DNA of 64,000 nucleotides from Mycolicibacterium wolinskyi (GTDB lineage Bacteria; Actinomycetota; Actinomycetes; Mycobacteriales; Mycobacteriaceae), in contig NZ_LQQA01000006.1 in the NCBI RefSeq assembly GCF_002101965.1, positions 124,001-188,000 on the forward strand. The letters are read 5' to 3'. Shown one piece after another: positions 26,787 through 38,678 of the stretch. The notes below the pieces were generated by a model, which saw only the letters and a list, made by a program, of their open reading frames with translations, ran no database searches and was not told where the DNA came from. The first letter of the stretch is position 1; every line of letters begins with the position of its first letter. The position numbers were made by a program, and so were the translations under genes.

Positions 26787-26830
26787 GTCCGCCAAGTTAC
26801 CGGCGGACAAAATCGGATGCGTGTCTCCCT

Positions 26831-26866
26831 TATCCTTGATGCGACTCATTCCCAGCTTTTGAAGGG
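26831..26866 (+). promoter_or_regulatory. Probable ask-asd promoter -10 and ribosome-binding site
   Basis: TATCCT at 26831-26836 is a fair -10 box, giving a leader of about 30 nt. GAAGGG at 26861-26866 lies 6 nt before the GTG start of ask. No convincing -35 hexamer is present. Confidence 0.45.
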
Positions 26867-26872
26867 CAGACA

Positions 26873-29175
<2,303 letters not shown>

Positions 29176-29184
29176 CCCCTTCGG

Positions 29185-30315
29185 GTGGCCCGCTGGTTCT
29201 CCGCTGCCGCGGTGCTGATCGCTGCGTCGGTGTGGCAGGCGACGGTGGTTCATGCCAATCCGCCGGAGCCGTGGCCTGAACCGGTTCTGCCGAAGCTGGC
29301 GCCCGGCCAGGTGCTGCGGATCGGGCCGATAGCCGGAACCGGCACGCCGACAGGCGATTACGGTATCGGCGCCACCGATCTGTGTGAGTTCATGGAGTTC
29401 CCGAGCCGGGTCCTGCAGGTGTGTGGTGACAGCTTCGCCGGGCAGGCCGTCGGATTTGGTGGCTGGTATTCACCCATCGCACTGCACGTCGAGTCCGATT
29501 CCATCGACGATCCGGCCGGGGTCCGCTACGACGGCGTCAGCGGGGTCGACAAACCGCTGCTCGCCGATGCGACGCCACCGGGTGGATCCCAGCTGCCCGC
29601 GGGTGTCGTGGCCATCAACCGCGAGAACTACATGATGGTGACCACCACGCGAAACCTGGTGCCGCAGACTTCCCGATTGGTGAAAGCCGACGCGGCGCAA
29701 GGTAATTGGCCGACGATTGCCGGTTCGGCGCGCGACGCGTCGTATCTGGGCGGTGCGCAATCCCAGATCAGCGGCTACTACGACCCGATTCCCACGCCCG
29801 ATTCGCCGCGCGGGTGGGTCTACATCGTCGCCAACAACTTCGACCGGAGCGGTCCGGTGTTTCTGTACCGGGCCACTCCACAGGCATTCACCGACCGGGC
29901 GGCCTGGCAGGGTTGGTCCGCGGCGCCAGGAGGCGGCTGGGGTAAGCCGCCGACCGCACTGTGGGCCGATCGGGTGGGGGAGATGAGCATCCGGCAGATC
30001 GACGGCAAGTCGGTGCTCTCGTACTTCAACGCCAGCACGGGAAACATGGAGATGCGGGTCGCCGACGATCCGACCGGGCTCGGGACCGCGCCGGTGACGA
30101 CTGTCGTGGTCGCGAGCGAGTGGCCCGAGCCGGCCGAGGCGCTGCCACCACCCGAGGTCAACCGACTGGCCCAACCGTACGGCGGCTACATCTCGCCCGG
30201 CTCGACCCTGGATGAGGTCCGCGTGTTCGTCAGCCAGTGGAACACCACGCCGCGCGGCGGAACGCCGTACCGCGTGCTGCAGTACATCGTGAACCCGATC
30301 AAACCCTGGGAGTGA
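29185..30315 (+). CDS. Secreted DUF4185-type protein (Rv3707c-like)
   Basis: A 376-aa protein with a cleavable signal peptide (ARWFSAAAVLIAASVWQATVVHA-NPP). The mature part resembles DUF4185/beta-propeller-like proteins of actinobacteria (GTGTPTGDYGIGATDLCEF, FVSQWNTTPRGGTPYRVLQYIVNP). It is the positional counterpart of Rv3707c. It starts with GTG 9 nt after asd and may be cotranscribed. Function unknown; an envelope or secreted carbohydrate-binding role is a guess from the fold. Confidence 0.75.
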   Translation: MARWFSAAAVLIAASVWQATVVHANPPEPWPEPVLPKLAPGQVLRIGPIAGTGTPTGDYGIGATDLCEFMEFPSRVLQVCGDSFAGQAVGFGGWYSPIALHVESDSIDDPAGVRYDGVSGVDKPLLADATPPGGSQLPAGVVAINRENYMMVTTTRNLVPQTSRLVKADAAQGNWPTIAGSARDASYLGGAQSQISGYYDPIPTPDSPRGWVYIVANNFDRSGPVFLYRATPQAFTDRAAWQGWSAAPGGGWGKPPTALWADRVGEMSIRQIDGKSVLSYFNASTGNMEMRVADDPTGLGTAPVTTVVVASEWPEPAEALPPPEVNRLAQPYGGYISPGSTLDEVRVFVSQWNTTPRGGTPYRVLQYIVNPIKPWE

Positions 30316-30430
30316 CGCCGGGTCCCGGGCACCTGTTGTCGCGCATAGGCGGGCGGAGGGGCACCGCGGTCCGGGCGCGCGCTGGAGGCGCTGCGTTTCC
30401 GTACCGCAGCGGGAGGCCGCTACCGGCCTT

Positions 30431-30485
30431 TCACAGCTGATTCATAGCTGATTCTTGATCGGCACCTGAACAGCGCTCGCATGCT
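30431..30485 (+). promoter_or_regulatory. PhoP-box-like direct repeat and promoter
   Basis: TCACAGC (30431-30437), four bases, then TCATAGC (30442-30448): 13 of 14 informative bases match the mycobacterial PhoP consensus TCACAGC-N4-TCACAGC, with the required 11-bp period. Seven bp downstream is a possible -35 TTGATC (30455-30460), with CATGCT (30480-30485) as -10 at 19 bp, which would make the mRNA of the gene at 30492 leaderless. The repeat upstream of -35 suits activation. Confidence 0.6.
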
Positions 30486-30491
30486 CGTGAC

Positions 30492-30899
30492 ATGACAGAA
30501 ATACCAGCCACGTCCGAGCCCGCGACCGGTCCGGTCGTGACCTCTGAACCCGTTGCGCAAACGCCCGTCGCGCCGGTGGTGCCCGAGCGCCGCCAAAGCC
30601 GTGTCGTCCAAGCCGCCGCATGGGTCGGCATCGTTGCGGGCGTCGTCTTCATCGTCGCCGTCATCTTCGGGACCGGGTTCGTCCTCGGCGCCCATTCCGG
30701 TGGTGGTGACCACCACCGCGGCGGTCACGGCGATCGGCACGGCGTCATGATGTTCCACCGCGGCGGACCGCCGCCGATGATGGCTCCGGCCGAGCGCATG
30801 ATGCCGCCGTTCGGGCCGGGCGGTGGACCGGAGTTCCGTCCGCCGTCACCGCCGGACCGTCCGGAGGCGCCGACGCCCACGGCACCGGCGCGACCATAA
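30492..30899 (+). CDS. Single-pass membrane protein with His/Met/Pro-rich tail (Rv3706c-like)
   Basis: A 135-aa protein. A Pro/Thr/Val-rich N-terminus (about 35 residues) precedes one membrane segment (about residues 40-64, AAAWVGIVAGVVFIVAVIFGTGFVLG). The remainder is low-complexity: GGGDHHRGGHGDRHGVMMFHRG, then repeated PPMM and PP motifs. The His and Met content suggests metal binding outside the membrane; that is inference from composition. It is the positional counterpart of the proline-rich Rv3706c. The Fur-family gene follows. Confidence 0.65.
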   Translation: MTEIPATSEPATGPVVTSEPVAQTPVAPVVPERRQSRVVQAAAWVGIVAGVVFIVAVIFGTGFVLGAHSGGGDHHRGGHGDRHGVMMFHRGGPPPMMAPAERMMPPFGPGGGPEFRPPSPPDRPEAPTPTAPARP

Positions 30900-30914
30900 T
30901 CACAGCCGCTCTTT

Positions 30915-30944
30915 TTGACCGATTCCAGAAAATGCGCGCATACT
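30915..30944 (+). promoter_or_regulatory. Promoter of the FurA-type gene (leaderless)
   Basis: -35 TTGACC (30915-30920), an 18-bp spacer and -10 CATACT (30939-30944). The GTG start at 30951 is 6 nt after the -10 box, so the message should start at or next to the start codon. No ribosome-binding site is present. Confidence 0.6.
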
Positions 30945-30950
30945 GGATTC

Positions 30951-31391
30951 GTGACCACGGTGCATGACCACGACCCGAAGGCCCTGTTACGGGCCGTCGG
31001 GTTGCGGGTCACTGCGCCGCGGGTCGCGGTGCTGGAGGCGCTCGCCGCCGAGCCGCATTCGACTGCAGACGATGTGGCCGGGCGAGTTCGCCAGAACCTG
31101 GGATCGGTGTCCACGCAGGCCGTGTACGACGTGCTTCGGGCCTGCGTCAACGCAGGTCTCGTCCGGCGGATAGAGCCTGCCGGTTCGTCCGCTCGGTACG
31201 AGACCCGAACGGGCGACAACCACCACCACCTGGTGTGCCGGGTCTGCGGCCGGGTGGCGGACGTCGATTGCGCAGTGGGGGAGACCCCGTGCCTGGAACC
31301 CTCCGACCTCGCCGGCTTCACGGTCGATGAGGCCGAGGTGGTCTTCTGGGGAGTCTGCGCCGACTGCCAGGCGAACAGCAGCACCGTCTAG
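30951..31391 (+). CDS. Fur-family metal-dependent regulator (FurA-like)
   Basis: A 146-aa regulator. The winged helix (LRVTAPRVAVLEALAAEPHSTADDV, then VSTQAVYDVLRACVNAGLVRRI) is followed by the metal-binding dimerisation domain: NHHHLVCRVCGRVADVDC and the second CxxC (WGVCADC). It is closer to mycobacterial FurA (partner of katG) than to Zur, but no catalase gene follows; the next gene encodes a lipoprotein. The GTG at 30951 gives VTTVHDHDPKALLRAVG; longer frames cross the promoter. Confidence 0.87.
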   Translation: MTTVHDHDPKALLRAVGLRVTAPRVAVLEALAAEPHSTADDVAGRVRQNLGSVSTQAVYDVLRACVNAGLVRRIEPAGSSARYETRTGDNHHHLVCRVCGRVADVDCAVGETPCLEPSDLAGFTVDEAEVVFWGVCADCQANSSTV

Positions 31392-31415
31392 ACCACATCT
31401 GCAGCCCGCAGGACG

Positions 31416-31444
31416 CCCCGGCCACGACCCCTCGGTGGCCGGGG
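31416..31444 (+). terminator. Hairpin terminator after the Fur-family gene
   Basis: CCCCGGCCAC (31416-31425) and its perfect complement (31435-31444) form a 10-bp stem with a 9-nt loop, followed by CTTCTGCTATT. It lies 25 nt after the stop codon. Confidence 0.75.
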
Positions 31445-31516
31445 CTTCTGCTATTGGTCTGCTATTCGTCCGAAGCCCTGGGCACGGCGGCCGGAATCGT
31501 GAGATTCTCGCTAACC

Positions 31517-32035
31517 ATGACGCGCGGTCGGGTTCTAGTTGCGCTGCTGGCGGTCCTGCTTGTCGCCAGCGGCTGCGGCGTGCGCGGCTCCGAACCGCAA
31601 CGCGGCGCGGTGCTGGTCTTTGCCGTCGGAGATTGCGTGAGCGTGCCCGCGGGCACGCCACAGGCGCCCGAGGTGGTCCGCGCCGCCGAGGTCGACTGCA
31701 GCGCCGATCCCAGCTACACGGTCGGCGCGATCGCCGACGGCAGCGGGGCCTGCCCGAGCAGCGAATACCAGCATCTGCCCGCCGAGTACGCCGATCCGTC
31801 GACCGCCCGGCTGTGCCTTGTGCCCAACCTCGTCGCAGATCACTGCTACGAGCTCGGGCTGCCTGCCGGCGTCGTCGAACTGGCCGACTGCTCGGATCGC
31901 GGTCAGGGCGTCCTGGTGCAGGTGACGCAGCGGCTCGATGTCCGTGACCAGGCCGCATGCCCAACGGCGGCCGGACAATTCGCGTGGCCGTACCCGTCGC
32001 CCGCCCGGACCTATTGCACCCGCACCGTGTACTGA
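31517..32035 (+). CDS. Putative lipoprotein, unknown function
   Basis: A 172-aa protein. The N-terminus (MTRGRVLVALLAVLLVASGCGVRG) is a lipoprotein signal with lipobox VASGC. The mature part has seven or more cysteines in spaced positions (GDCVSV, VDCSADPSYTV, GACPSSEY, RLCLVPN, DHCYELG, DCSDRG, AACPTA, TYCTRT), resembling the small Cys-rich lipoprotein LppU-type family of actinobacteria. The first ATG of the open frame at 31454 is too far upstream of the signal peptide. Probably cell-envelope located. Confidence 0.7.
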   Translation: MTRGRVLVALLAVLLVASGCGVRGSEPQRGAVLVFAVGDCVSVPAGTPQAPEVVRAAEVDCSADPSYTVGAIADGSGACPSSEYQHLPAEYADPSTARLCLVPNLVADHCYELGLPAGVVELADCSDRGQGVLVQVTQRLDVRDQAACPTAAGQFAWPYPSPARTYCTRTVY

Positions 32036-32040
32036 CTGGC

Positions 32041-32694
32041 ATGATCGAGCCCATGCGTGCCGTGACTGTGGGTCTCGGGGTGGCCGGTCTCGCGTTGGCC
32101 TTGGCGGCACCTGCGGGTGCACGTCCGTCCGATCCGGGTGTGGTGTCCTACGCCGTCATGCCGAAGGGTTCGGTGAGCAACATCGTCGGCGCCCCGATGC
32201 GATGGGAAGCCGAGTTCACCGAACCGTTCCAGGGGTTCTCGGTGGACAACCCGGTGTGCAACAACTGGGCCGACATCGGGCTGCCCGAGGTGTACAACGA
32301 TCCGGATCTGGCGTCGTTCAACGGCGCGACGACCCAGACCGCCGCGGGCGACGACACCCACCTCGTCAAGCAGGCCGTCGGAGTCTTCGCGAACCCCGAC
32401 GCGGCCGACCGGGCGTTCCACCGTGTCGTCGACCGGACAGTGGGCTGCTCGGGTCAGACGACGGCGATGCATCTGGACAACTTCGTCAACGAGGTGTGGA
32501 CGTTCACCGGTGGCCCGGCCTCGGCGACCGATGCCGACTGGGTCAAACAGGAGGCCGGCACCGACCGCCGCTGCTTCACGACCACGCGCAAGCGCGAAAA
32601 TGTTCTGCTACAGGCCAAAGTGTGTCAGTCCGGCAACGGCGGCCCCGCCGTCAACGTGCTGGCCGGCGCGATGCAGAACACGCTCGGGCAATAA
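32041..32694 (+). CDS. Secreted PknH-sensor-like domain protein (Rv3705c-like)
   Basis: A 217-aa protein with a signal peptide (MRAVTVGLGVAGLALALAAPAGA-RPS). The ATG at 32041 or that at 32053 could be used; the latter gives the cleaner signal. The mature domain has paired cysteines (PVCNNW, VGCSGQ, RCFTT, KVCQSG) and FANPDAADRAFHRVVDRTV, as in the extracellular sensor domain of mycobacterial PknH and related secreted proteins. It starts 5 nt after the lipoprotein stop. Ligand unknown. Confidence 0.72.
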   Translation: MIEPMRAVTVGLGVAGLALALAAPAGARPSDPGVVSYAVMPKGSVSNIVGAPMRWEAEFTEPFQGFSVDNPVCNNWADIGLPEVYNDPDLASFNGATTQTAAGDDTHLVKQAVGVFANPDAADRAFHRVVDRTVGCSGQTTAMHLDNFVNEVWTFTGGPASATDADWVKQEAGTDRRCFTTTRKRENVLLQAKVCQSGNGGPAVNVLAGAMQNTLGQ

Positions 32695-32778
32695 CAGGGT
32701 CGCGACTTGTCGGTGCCATCTGGAAGATAGAGGACACCAGACGGTCCGACACCGGTGAGGACCGGGAGGGGTGTTGCC

Positions 32779-34050
32779 ATGGCCGTACCCATCAGAGTTG
32801 ACCCAGGCCGCCTACCACCCAAGGAGTTCACCAGCGCAGAGCAGGCCGCAGCACATGTCGGCGCCGGTTGCCTGCAGGACGGGCCGACCGGGCGGGTCGG
32901 TCTTGAGATCGAGGCGCACTGTTATGACCTCGCTGATCCGATGCGGCGTCCGGGCTGGGATGAGCTTTCGGCGGTGATCGCGACCGTGCCGCCACTGCCG
33001 GGCGGTAGCCGGATCACGGTCGAGCCGGGCGGCGCCGTCGAACTGTCCGGTCCGCCGTTCGACGGCCCGATGGCAGCCATCGGCGCGCTGCTGGCCGACC
33101 GGGCCGTGCTGCGCGCGGCGTTCGCGCGCGAAGGTCTGGGGCTCGTGCTGCTCGGCACCGATCCGTTGCGGCCGACGCAGCGCGTCAACCCCGGGCAGCG
33201 CTATCAGGCCATGGAGCAGTTCTTCACGGCCAGCGGATCGTCCGAACCGGGTGCCGCGATGATGACGTCGACGGCTTCGGTCCAGGTCAATCTAGATGCC
33301 GGACCGCGCGACGGCTGGGCCGATCGCGTGCGGCTCGCGCATGCGCTCGGGCCGATGATGATTGCCATCACGGCGAATTCGCCGGTTTTGGGCGGTCAGT
33401 TCACCGGCTGGAGTTCGACGCGCCAGCGGGTGTGGGGCCAGCTGGATTCCGCCCGGTGCGGGCCGATCCTCGGCGTGGACGGTGATGATCCGGCCAGCGA
33501 TTGGGCACGCTATGCGATGCGGGCGCCCGTGATGCTGGTGAATTCGCCCGATGCGGTTCCGGTGACGAACTGGGTGCCGTTCGCCGACTGGGCCGACGGC
33601 CGGGCCGTCCTGGGTGGCCGTCGGCCCACCGAAGCCGACCTCGACTACCACCTCACGACGTTGTTCCCGCCCGTGCGGCCGCGTCGATGGTTGGAGATCC
33701 GCTATCTCGACAGCGTGTCCGACGCGCTGTGGCCCGCGGCGGTGTTCACCCTCACCACGCTGCTCGATGATCCGGACGCCGCGGAGATCGCGGCACAGGC
33801 CACCGAATCGGTCGCCACCGCGTGGGATCGCGCCGCGCAGGCCGGGCTGGCCGATCGCCACCTGCATGCCGCCGCGCTGACGTGCGTACAGGCCGCGGCC
33901 GAGCGGGCACCGGCCGAACTTGAGGAATCGATGCGGCATTTGGTGCGTTCGGTCGAACAGGGACGGTGCCCGGCCGACGACTTCGCCGATCAGGCAGTGC
34001 AACACGGGATCGCCGCCGCGGTGAGCCAACTGGCGAAAGGTGAGCTTTGA
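32779..34050 (+). CDS. egtA: Ergothioneine biosynthesis glutamate-cysteine ligase EgtA
   Basis: A 423-aa enzyme that forms gamma-glutamylcysteine, the sulfur donor for ergothioneine. The ATG at 32779 follows a GGGAGGG box. Motifs: [14 protein letters not shown] (GCS2-type ATP/metal-binding Glu), [56 protein letters not shown], and the C-terminal [17 protein letters not shown]. First of five coupled genes; its TGA overlaps the TTG start of egtB. Confidence 0.95.
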   Translation: MAVPIRVDPGRLPPKEFTSAEQAAAHVGAGCLQDGPTGRVGLEIEAHCYDLADPMRRPGWDELSAVIATVPPLPGGSRITVEPGGAVELSGPPFDGPMAAIGALLADRAVLRAAFAREGLGLVLLGTDPLRPTQRVNPGQRYQAMEQFFTASGSSEPGAAMMTSTASVQVNLDAGPRDGWADRVRLAHALGPMMIAITANSPVLGGQFTGWSSTRQRVWGQLDSARCGPILGVDGDDPASDWARYAMRAPVMLVNSPDAVPVTNWVPFADWADGRAVLGGRRPTEADLDYHLTTLFPPVRPRRWLEIRYLDSVSDALWPAAVFTLTTLLDDPDAAEIAAQATESVATAWDRAAQAGLADRHLHAAALTCVQAAAERAPAELEESMRHLVRSVEQGRCPADDFADQAVQHGIAAAVSQLAKGEL

Positions 34051-35324
34051 CCACACGCGAGATGCTGGCCCGAGAGCTCACGAGAGCCCGGGAGCGAACT
34101 CTGCGCCTCGTCGACTTCGACGACGCAGAACTGCACCGCCAATACAACCCGCTGATGAGTCCGCTGGTGTGGGATCTGGCCCATATCGGCCAGCAGGAAG
34201 AACTGTGGCTTCTGCGCGACGGCAACCCGAACCGGCCCGGGATGCTGGCGCCCGAGGTCGACCGGCTGTATGACGCGTTCGTGCATTCGCGCGCGAGCCG
34301 AGTCGACCTGCCGCTGCTGCCGCCCGCCGATGCACGGGCCTACTGCGCCACCGTGCGGTCCAAGGCGCTCGACGCGCTCGACGCGCTGCACGACGAGGAT
34401 CCCGGGTTCAACTTCGGGCTCGTGATCAGCCACGAGAACCAGCACGACGAAACCATGCTGCAGGCGCTGAACCTCCGCGAAGGCCCGGCGATACTCGACG
34501 CCGGAGCGGCCCTGCCCGCCGGGCGGTCCGGGCTCGCAGGCACCTCGGTGCTGATACCGGGCGGACCGTTCGTGCTCGGGGTGGACGAGCTCACCGAACC
34601 GCATTCGCTCGACAACGAACGGCCGCCGCACGTCGTCGACGTGGCGTCGTTCCGCATCGGCCGCGTCCCGGTGACCAACGCGGAATGGCGTGAGTTCATC
34701 GCCGACGGCGGATACGACCAACCGCGGTGGTGGTCCGAACGCGGCTGGTCCCATCGGCAGGATGCGGGCCTGACGGCGCCGCAGTTCTGGAACGCCGATG
34801 GCACCCGCACCCGGTTCGGCCACACCGAAGCGATCCCGCCCGACGAACCCGTCCAGCACGTAACGTACTTCGAAGCCGAGGCCTACGCGGCTTGGGCGGG
34901 AGCCCGACTGCCGACCGAGATCGAATGGGAGAAGGCCTGCGCGTGGGATCCCGTCGCCAGCAGCCGGCGCCGATTCCCTTGGGGCGCTTCGGAGCCGACC
35001 GAGATGCTGGTCAACCTCGGCGGCGATGCGCTCCGGCCCGCACCCGTCGGGGCGTATCCGAACGGCGCGTCGGCCTACGGTGTCGAGCAGATGCTCGGCG
35101 ACGTCTGGGAATGGACGAGCTCGCCGTTACGTCCGTGGCCCGGCTTCACGCCGATGGTGTACGACCGCTACACCGAGCCGTTCTTCGACGGCGATTACAA
35201 GGTCCTGCGTGGCGGTTCGTGGGCGGTCGCGCCCAGCATTCTGCGGCCCAGCTTCCGCAACTGGGACCATCCGGTCCGGCGGCAGATCTTCTCGGGTGTC
35301 CGGCTGGCCTGGGACGCCTCGTAA
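34047..35324 (+). CDS. egtB: Ergothioneine sulfoxide synthase EgtB
   Basis: A 425-aa non-heme iron enzyme that joins gamma-glutamylcysteine (or cysteine) to hercynine with O2. The N-terminal DinB-like domain carries the iron ligands His46 ([11 protein letters not shown]) and His129/His133 ([11 protein letters not shown]); the C-terminal FGE-sulfatase domain has [23 protein letters not shown] and VLRGGSWAV. The start is apparently TTG at 34047, overlapping the egtA stop; an in-frame ATG lies five codons later (34062). Confidence 0.95.
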   Translation: MTTREMLARELTRARERTLRLVDFDDAELHRQYNPLMSPLVWDLAHIGQQEELWLLRDGNPNRPGMLAPEVDRLYDAFVHSRASRVDLPLLPPADARAYCATVRSKALDALDALHDEDPGFNFGLVISHENQHDETMLQALNLREGPAILDAGAALPAGRSGLAGTSVLIPGGPFVLGVDELTEPHSLDNERPPHVVDVASFRIGRVPVTNAEWREFIADGGYDQPRWWSERGWSHRQDAGLTAPQFWNADGTRTRFGHTEAIPPDEPVQHVTYFEAEAYAAWAGARLPTEIEWEKACAWDPVASSRRRFPWGASEPTEMLVNLGGDALRPAPVGAYPNGASAYGVEQMLGDVWEWTSSPLRPWPGFTPMVYDRYTEPFFDGDYKVLRGGSWAVAPSILRPSFRNWDHPVRRQIFSGVRLAWDAS

Positions 35325-36022
35325 TGTGCCGGCACATGGGCTGGCTCGGCGAACCCCGGTCGGTGGCCTCACTCGTGCTCGAACCGCCGCAGGCGCTCCT
35401 GGTGCAGTCCTATGCGCCACGGCGCCAGAAGCATGGCCTGATGAACGCCGACGGTTGGGGTGCGGGCTTTTTCTCGCCTGATCTGCCGACGCCCGCGCGC
35501 TGGCGCAGCGACAAACCGCTGTGGGGCGATGCCTCGTTCGCGTCGGTCGCGCCCGCGCTGCGCAGTGGCTGCATCGTGGCCGCGGTGCGGTCGGCGACCA
35601 TCGGCATGCCGATCGAACCGTCGGCGTCGGCTCCGTTCAGCGACGGCCAGTGGCTGCTGTCGCACAACGGCCTCGTCGACCGTGCGGTTCTGCCGCTCAC
35701 GGCGCGTGCCGAATCCGCGGTCGACAGCGCGGTGCTCGCGGCGCTGATCTTCGAACGCGGCCTCGACGCGCTGGGCGACACGATCGTCGAGGTCGGTGGT
35801 CGTGACCCGAATGCCCGGCTGAACATATTGGCCGCCAACGGATCTCGTATGCTCGCCACGACCTGGGGTGACACCCTGTCGCTGCTGCGCTGTTCTGACG
35901 GCGTGGTGCTGGCGAGCGAACCCTACGACGACGATCCCGGCTGGCAGGACATCCCAGACCGCCATCTCGTCCATGTGCAGGACTCTCACGTCGAGCTGAC
36001 ACCTCTGAAAGGACCGGCATGA
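35324..36022 (+). CDS. egtC: Gamma-glutamyl-hercynylcysteine sulfoxide hydrolase EgtC
   Basis: A 232-aa Ntn-type class II amidotransferase-fold hydrolase that removes glutamate from gamma-glutamyl-hercynylcysteine sulfoxide. The nucleophile is Cys2 (MCRHMGWLG), with the family residues at [14 protein letters not shown] and SHNGLVDR. The ATG shares one base with the egtB stop (TAATG), and its own stop overlaps egtD (ATGA). Confidence 0.94.
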   Translation: MCRHMGWLGEPRSVASLVLEPPQALLVQSYAPRRQKHGLMNADGWGAGFFSPDLPTPARWRSDKPLWGDASFASVAPALRSGCIVAAVRSATIGMPIEPSASAPFSDGQWLLSHNGLVDRAVLPLTARAESAVDSAVLAALIFERGLDALGDTIVEVGGRDPNARLNILAANGSRMLATTWGDTLSLLRCSDGVVLASEPYDDDPGWQDIPDRHLVHVQDSHVELTPLKGPA

Positions 36023-36984
36023 CGCTCTCGCTGTCGAACTACCTCGCGGCCGATTCCGCGGCCGCCGCGTTGCGCCGCGATGTGCGCGATGGACTTACGC
36101 AGACCCCGAAAACCCTTCCGCCAAAATGGTTCTACGACTCGGTGGGCAGTGATCTGTTCGATCAGATCACTCGGCTGCCCGAGTACTACCCGACCCGCAC
36201 CGAGGCGCAGATCCTGCGGGAGCGGTCCGCCGAGATCACGGCCGCGGCCGGAGCCGACACTCTCGTCGAGCTCGGCAGCGGGACCTCGGAGAAGACACGA
36301 ATGCTGCTCGACGCCATGCGTGCGGGTGGGTCGTTGCGCCGCTTCATCCCGTTCGACGTCGACGCCGGGGTGCTGCGCGCCGCCGGTGACGCGATCGGCC
36401 GCGAGTATCCGGGCATCGAGATCGATGCGGTGTGCGGTGATTTCGAAGAACACCTCGGCAAGATCCCGCGCGTCGGGCGGCGGCTGGTCGTGTTCCTCGG
36501 CTCGACGATCGGGAACCTGACACCCGGCCCGCGGATGGATTTTTTGAGCGCCCTCGCCGACACGCTTCAACCCGACGACAGCCTGCTGCTCGGCACCGAT
36601 CTGGTGAAGGAATCCGAGCGGCTCGTGCGGGCCTATGACGACAGCGCGGGTGTCACGGCCGCGTTCAACCGCAATGTGCTGGCCGTCGTGAACCGCGAGC
36701 TCGACGCCGATTTCGACCTGGACGCCTTCGACCATGTCGCGAAGTGGAACAGCGTCGAGGAGCGGACCGAGATGTGGTTGCGCGCGCGCACCCCGCAGCA
36801 GGTCCGGATCGCGGCGTTGGATCTCGACGTTGCCTATGCCGCCGGTGAGGAGATGCTCACCGAGGTGTCGTGCAAGTTTCGGCCGGATGGTGTCGCCGCC
36901 GAGCTCGCGAAAGCCGGTCTGCGGCAGACTCATTGGTGGACCGATTCGGCAGGCGATTTCGGCTTGTCGCTGGCGGTGAAATGA
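36019..36984 (+). CDS. egtD: L-histidine N-alpha-methyltransferase EgtD
   Basis: A 321-aa SAM-dependent enzyme that trimethylates histidine to hercynine, the first step of ergothioneine synthesis. It has [18 protein letters not shown] and [13 protein letters not shown] at the N-terminus, the SAM-binding [17 protein letters not shown], the GSTIGNLTP loop and the C-terminal EVSCKF segment. Both ends overlap neighbours by 4 nt. Confidence 0.95.
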   Translation: MTLSLSNYLAADSAAAALRRDVRDGLTQTPKTLPPKWFYDSVGSDLFDQITRLPEYYPTRTEAQILRERSAEITAAAGADTLVELGSGTSEKTRMLLDAMRAGGSLRRFIPFDVDAGVLRAAGDAIGREYPGIEIDAVCGDFEEHLGKIPRVGRRLVVFLGSTIGNLTPGPRMDFLSALADTLQPDDSLLLGTDLVKESERLVRAYDDSAGVTAAFNRNVLAVVNRELDADFDLDAFDHVAKWNSVEERTEMWLRARTPQQVRIAALDLDVAYAAGEEMLTEVSCKFRPDGVAAELAKAGLRQTHWWTDSAGDFGLSLAVK

Positions 36985-38105
36985 GTCTCGCGCAGCAGTG
37001 GCGGGATGCCCGCCCGAAAGTCGCCGGCCTGCATCTGGATAGCGGCGCGTGCTCGCGGCAGAGCTTCGCGGTGATCGACGCCGCCACCGCGCATGCCCGC
37101 CACGAAGCCGAGGTGGGCGGATACGTCGCGCTCGAAGCCGCCGCCCCCGTACTCGACGCCGGGCGGGCCGCGGTCGCGGCGCTCACCGGGTTCGATGCGT
37201 CGGATGTCGTCTACACGACCGGCTCCAACCATACGTTGGGTCTGTTGCTCGCGAGCTGGCCGGGGGAGCGGACACTGGCGTGTCTGCCCGGCGAATTCGG
37301 GCCCAACCTTGCGGTCATGGCGGCCAACGGGTTTGAGGTGCGGGCACTGCCGGTAGATGGCGACGGCCGGGTGGTTGTCGACGAGGCCATACGTGAGTTA
37401 GTGGCGAATCCCCCGGCGCTCGTGCATTTCACAGCGCTGGCGAGCCATCGGGGTGTTGCGCAGCCGGTCGCCGAGTTCGTCGCGGCCTGCCGCGCCGAAG
37501 GCATCCCGATCGTGGTCGACGCCGCGCAGGCGCTCGGGCATCTGGACTGCAATGTCGGCGCCGATGCGCTGTATTCGTCGTCCCGCAAGTGGTTGTCGGG
37601 GCCGCGCGGTGTCGGAGTCCTGGCTGTGCGGCCGCAACTCGCCGAACGGCTGCAACGACAGCTTCCCCCGGTGGACTGGGATGTGCCGGTGAACCTGCTG
37701 CAGAGCTTCGAGCACGGCGAACACAATGCGGCGGCCCGGATCGGGTTCTCGGTGGCCATCGGCGAGCACTTGGCGGCCGGGCCGGACCTCGTGCGGGCCC
37801 GGCTCGCGGAGGTGGGCCGCACTGCCCGCACGGTCCTGGCCGATGTATCCGGTTGGCGCGTCATCGAACCCGTCGACGAGCCCACCGCGATCACCACCTT
37901 GGAACCGACCGACGGTGCCGATCCCACCACGGTCCGGGCCTGGCTGATCGCCGAACGCGGCATCGTCACCACGGCCTGCGAGGTGATGCGTGCGCCGTTC
38001 GAGATGACCAAGCCGGTGCTGCGGATCTCGCCGCACATCGACACGACACTCGACGACTTGGAGCATTTCGCGACGGCGCTGGGCGAAGGGCCTAACGGAC
38101 ACTGA
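36981..38105 (+). CDS. egtE: Hercynylcysteine sulfoxide lyase EgtE
   Basis: A 374-aa PLP enzyme of the NifS/cysteine-desulfurase fold that cleaves hercynylcysteine sulfoxide to ergothioneine. Asp180 in [13 protein letters not shown] binds the pyridine nitrogen, and Lys203 in [12 protein letters not shown] forms the Schiff base. ATG at 36981 overlaps the egtD stop; the frame is open further upstream but inside egtD. It closes the operon, with the convergent TetR gene ending 7 nt away. Confidence 0.94.
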   Translation: MSLAQQWRDARPKVAGLHLDSGACSRQSFAVIDAATAHARHEAEVGGYVALEAAAPVLDAGRAAVAALTGFDASDVVYTTGSNHTLGLLLASWPGERTLACLPGEFGPNLAVMAANGFEVRALPVDGDGRVVVDEAIRELVANPPALVHFTALASHRGVAQPVAEFVAACRAEGIPIVVDAAQALGHLDCNVGADALYSSSRKWLSGPRGVGVLAVRPQLAERLQRQLPPVDWDVPVNLLQSFEHGEHNAAARIGFSVAIGEHLAAGPDLVRARLAEVGRTARTVLADVSGWRVIEPVDEPTAITTLEPTDGADPTTVRAWLIAERGIVTTACEVMRAPFEMTKPVLRISPHIDTTLDDLEHFATALGEGPNGH

Positions 38106-38112
38106 CGCGCGA

Positions 38113-38661
38113 TCACGCCCGCATCAAGACCTGCGCGGCTTCCCGTGCTTGGTGTGCGGGCTCGGGCGTACCGAAGATCGCGGCTGTGGTGATCGCGCCC
38201 TCGGCGAGTAGCGCGAGCTGACCGCCGAGAGCGCGTGGTCGGCCGGCGGCTTCGACGAGGGCGGCGAGGTAGTCATGGAAGACGCGCTTGTGGTGGCGTG
38301 CCTGTTCGGCGACCGCGGGTGAGACGCCGCCGAGTTCGCCGAACGAATTGATGAAGGCACACCCGCGATAGTCGGGTTCGGAGAACCAGTTGTAGAGCCA
38401 GTCGAACACCGCGGTGACTCGCTCGGCCGGCGTCTGGGCTTCGACATGGTCGACGAGCGCGCGCTGCCATCGCGAATCGCGCTGCCGCAGAAACTCCAGA
38501 ACCAGTTCCTCTTTCGACGGGAACAGTTGATACAGGCGCTTGAGGGATATCCCGGATGCGGTGCGCACGGCATCCATGCCGACCGCTTGGATGCCGCGCC
38601 TGTAGAAGAGCTGTTCGGCTGCTTCGAGAGCCCGCTCCTGGGCCGTTTCCTGATCCAACAC
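38113..38661 (-). CDS. TetR/AcrR-family transcriptional repressor
   Basis: A 182-aa regulator. The helix-turn-helix spans about residues 10-50 (ALEAAEQLFYRRGIQAVGMDAVRTASGISLKRLYQLFPSKEEL), followed by a variable helical ligand domain with YRGCAFINSFGEL, seen in the TetR_C_33-like subgroup. The GTG at 38661 is used. It is divergent from the gene at 38749, and two palindromes occupy the space between, so it probably represses both genes. Confidence 0.88.
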   Translation of the reverse strand: MLDQETAQERALEAAEQLFYRRGIQAVGMDAVRTASGISLKRLYQLFPSKEELVLEFLRQRDSRWQRALVDHVEAQTPAERVTAVFDWLYNWFSEPDYRGCAFINSFGELGGVSPAVAEQARHHKRVFHDYLAALVEAAGRPRALGGQLALLAEGAITTAAIFGTPEPAHQAREAAQVLMRA

Positions 38662-38678
38662 CCTTCGCTCCTTGCGCG

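Noticed and set aside
30951..31391. A furA-katG oxidative stress operon
   Set aside because: A terminator and a lipoprotein gene follow; no catalase-peroxidase is encoded in the window.
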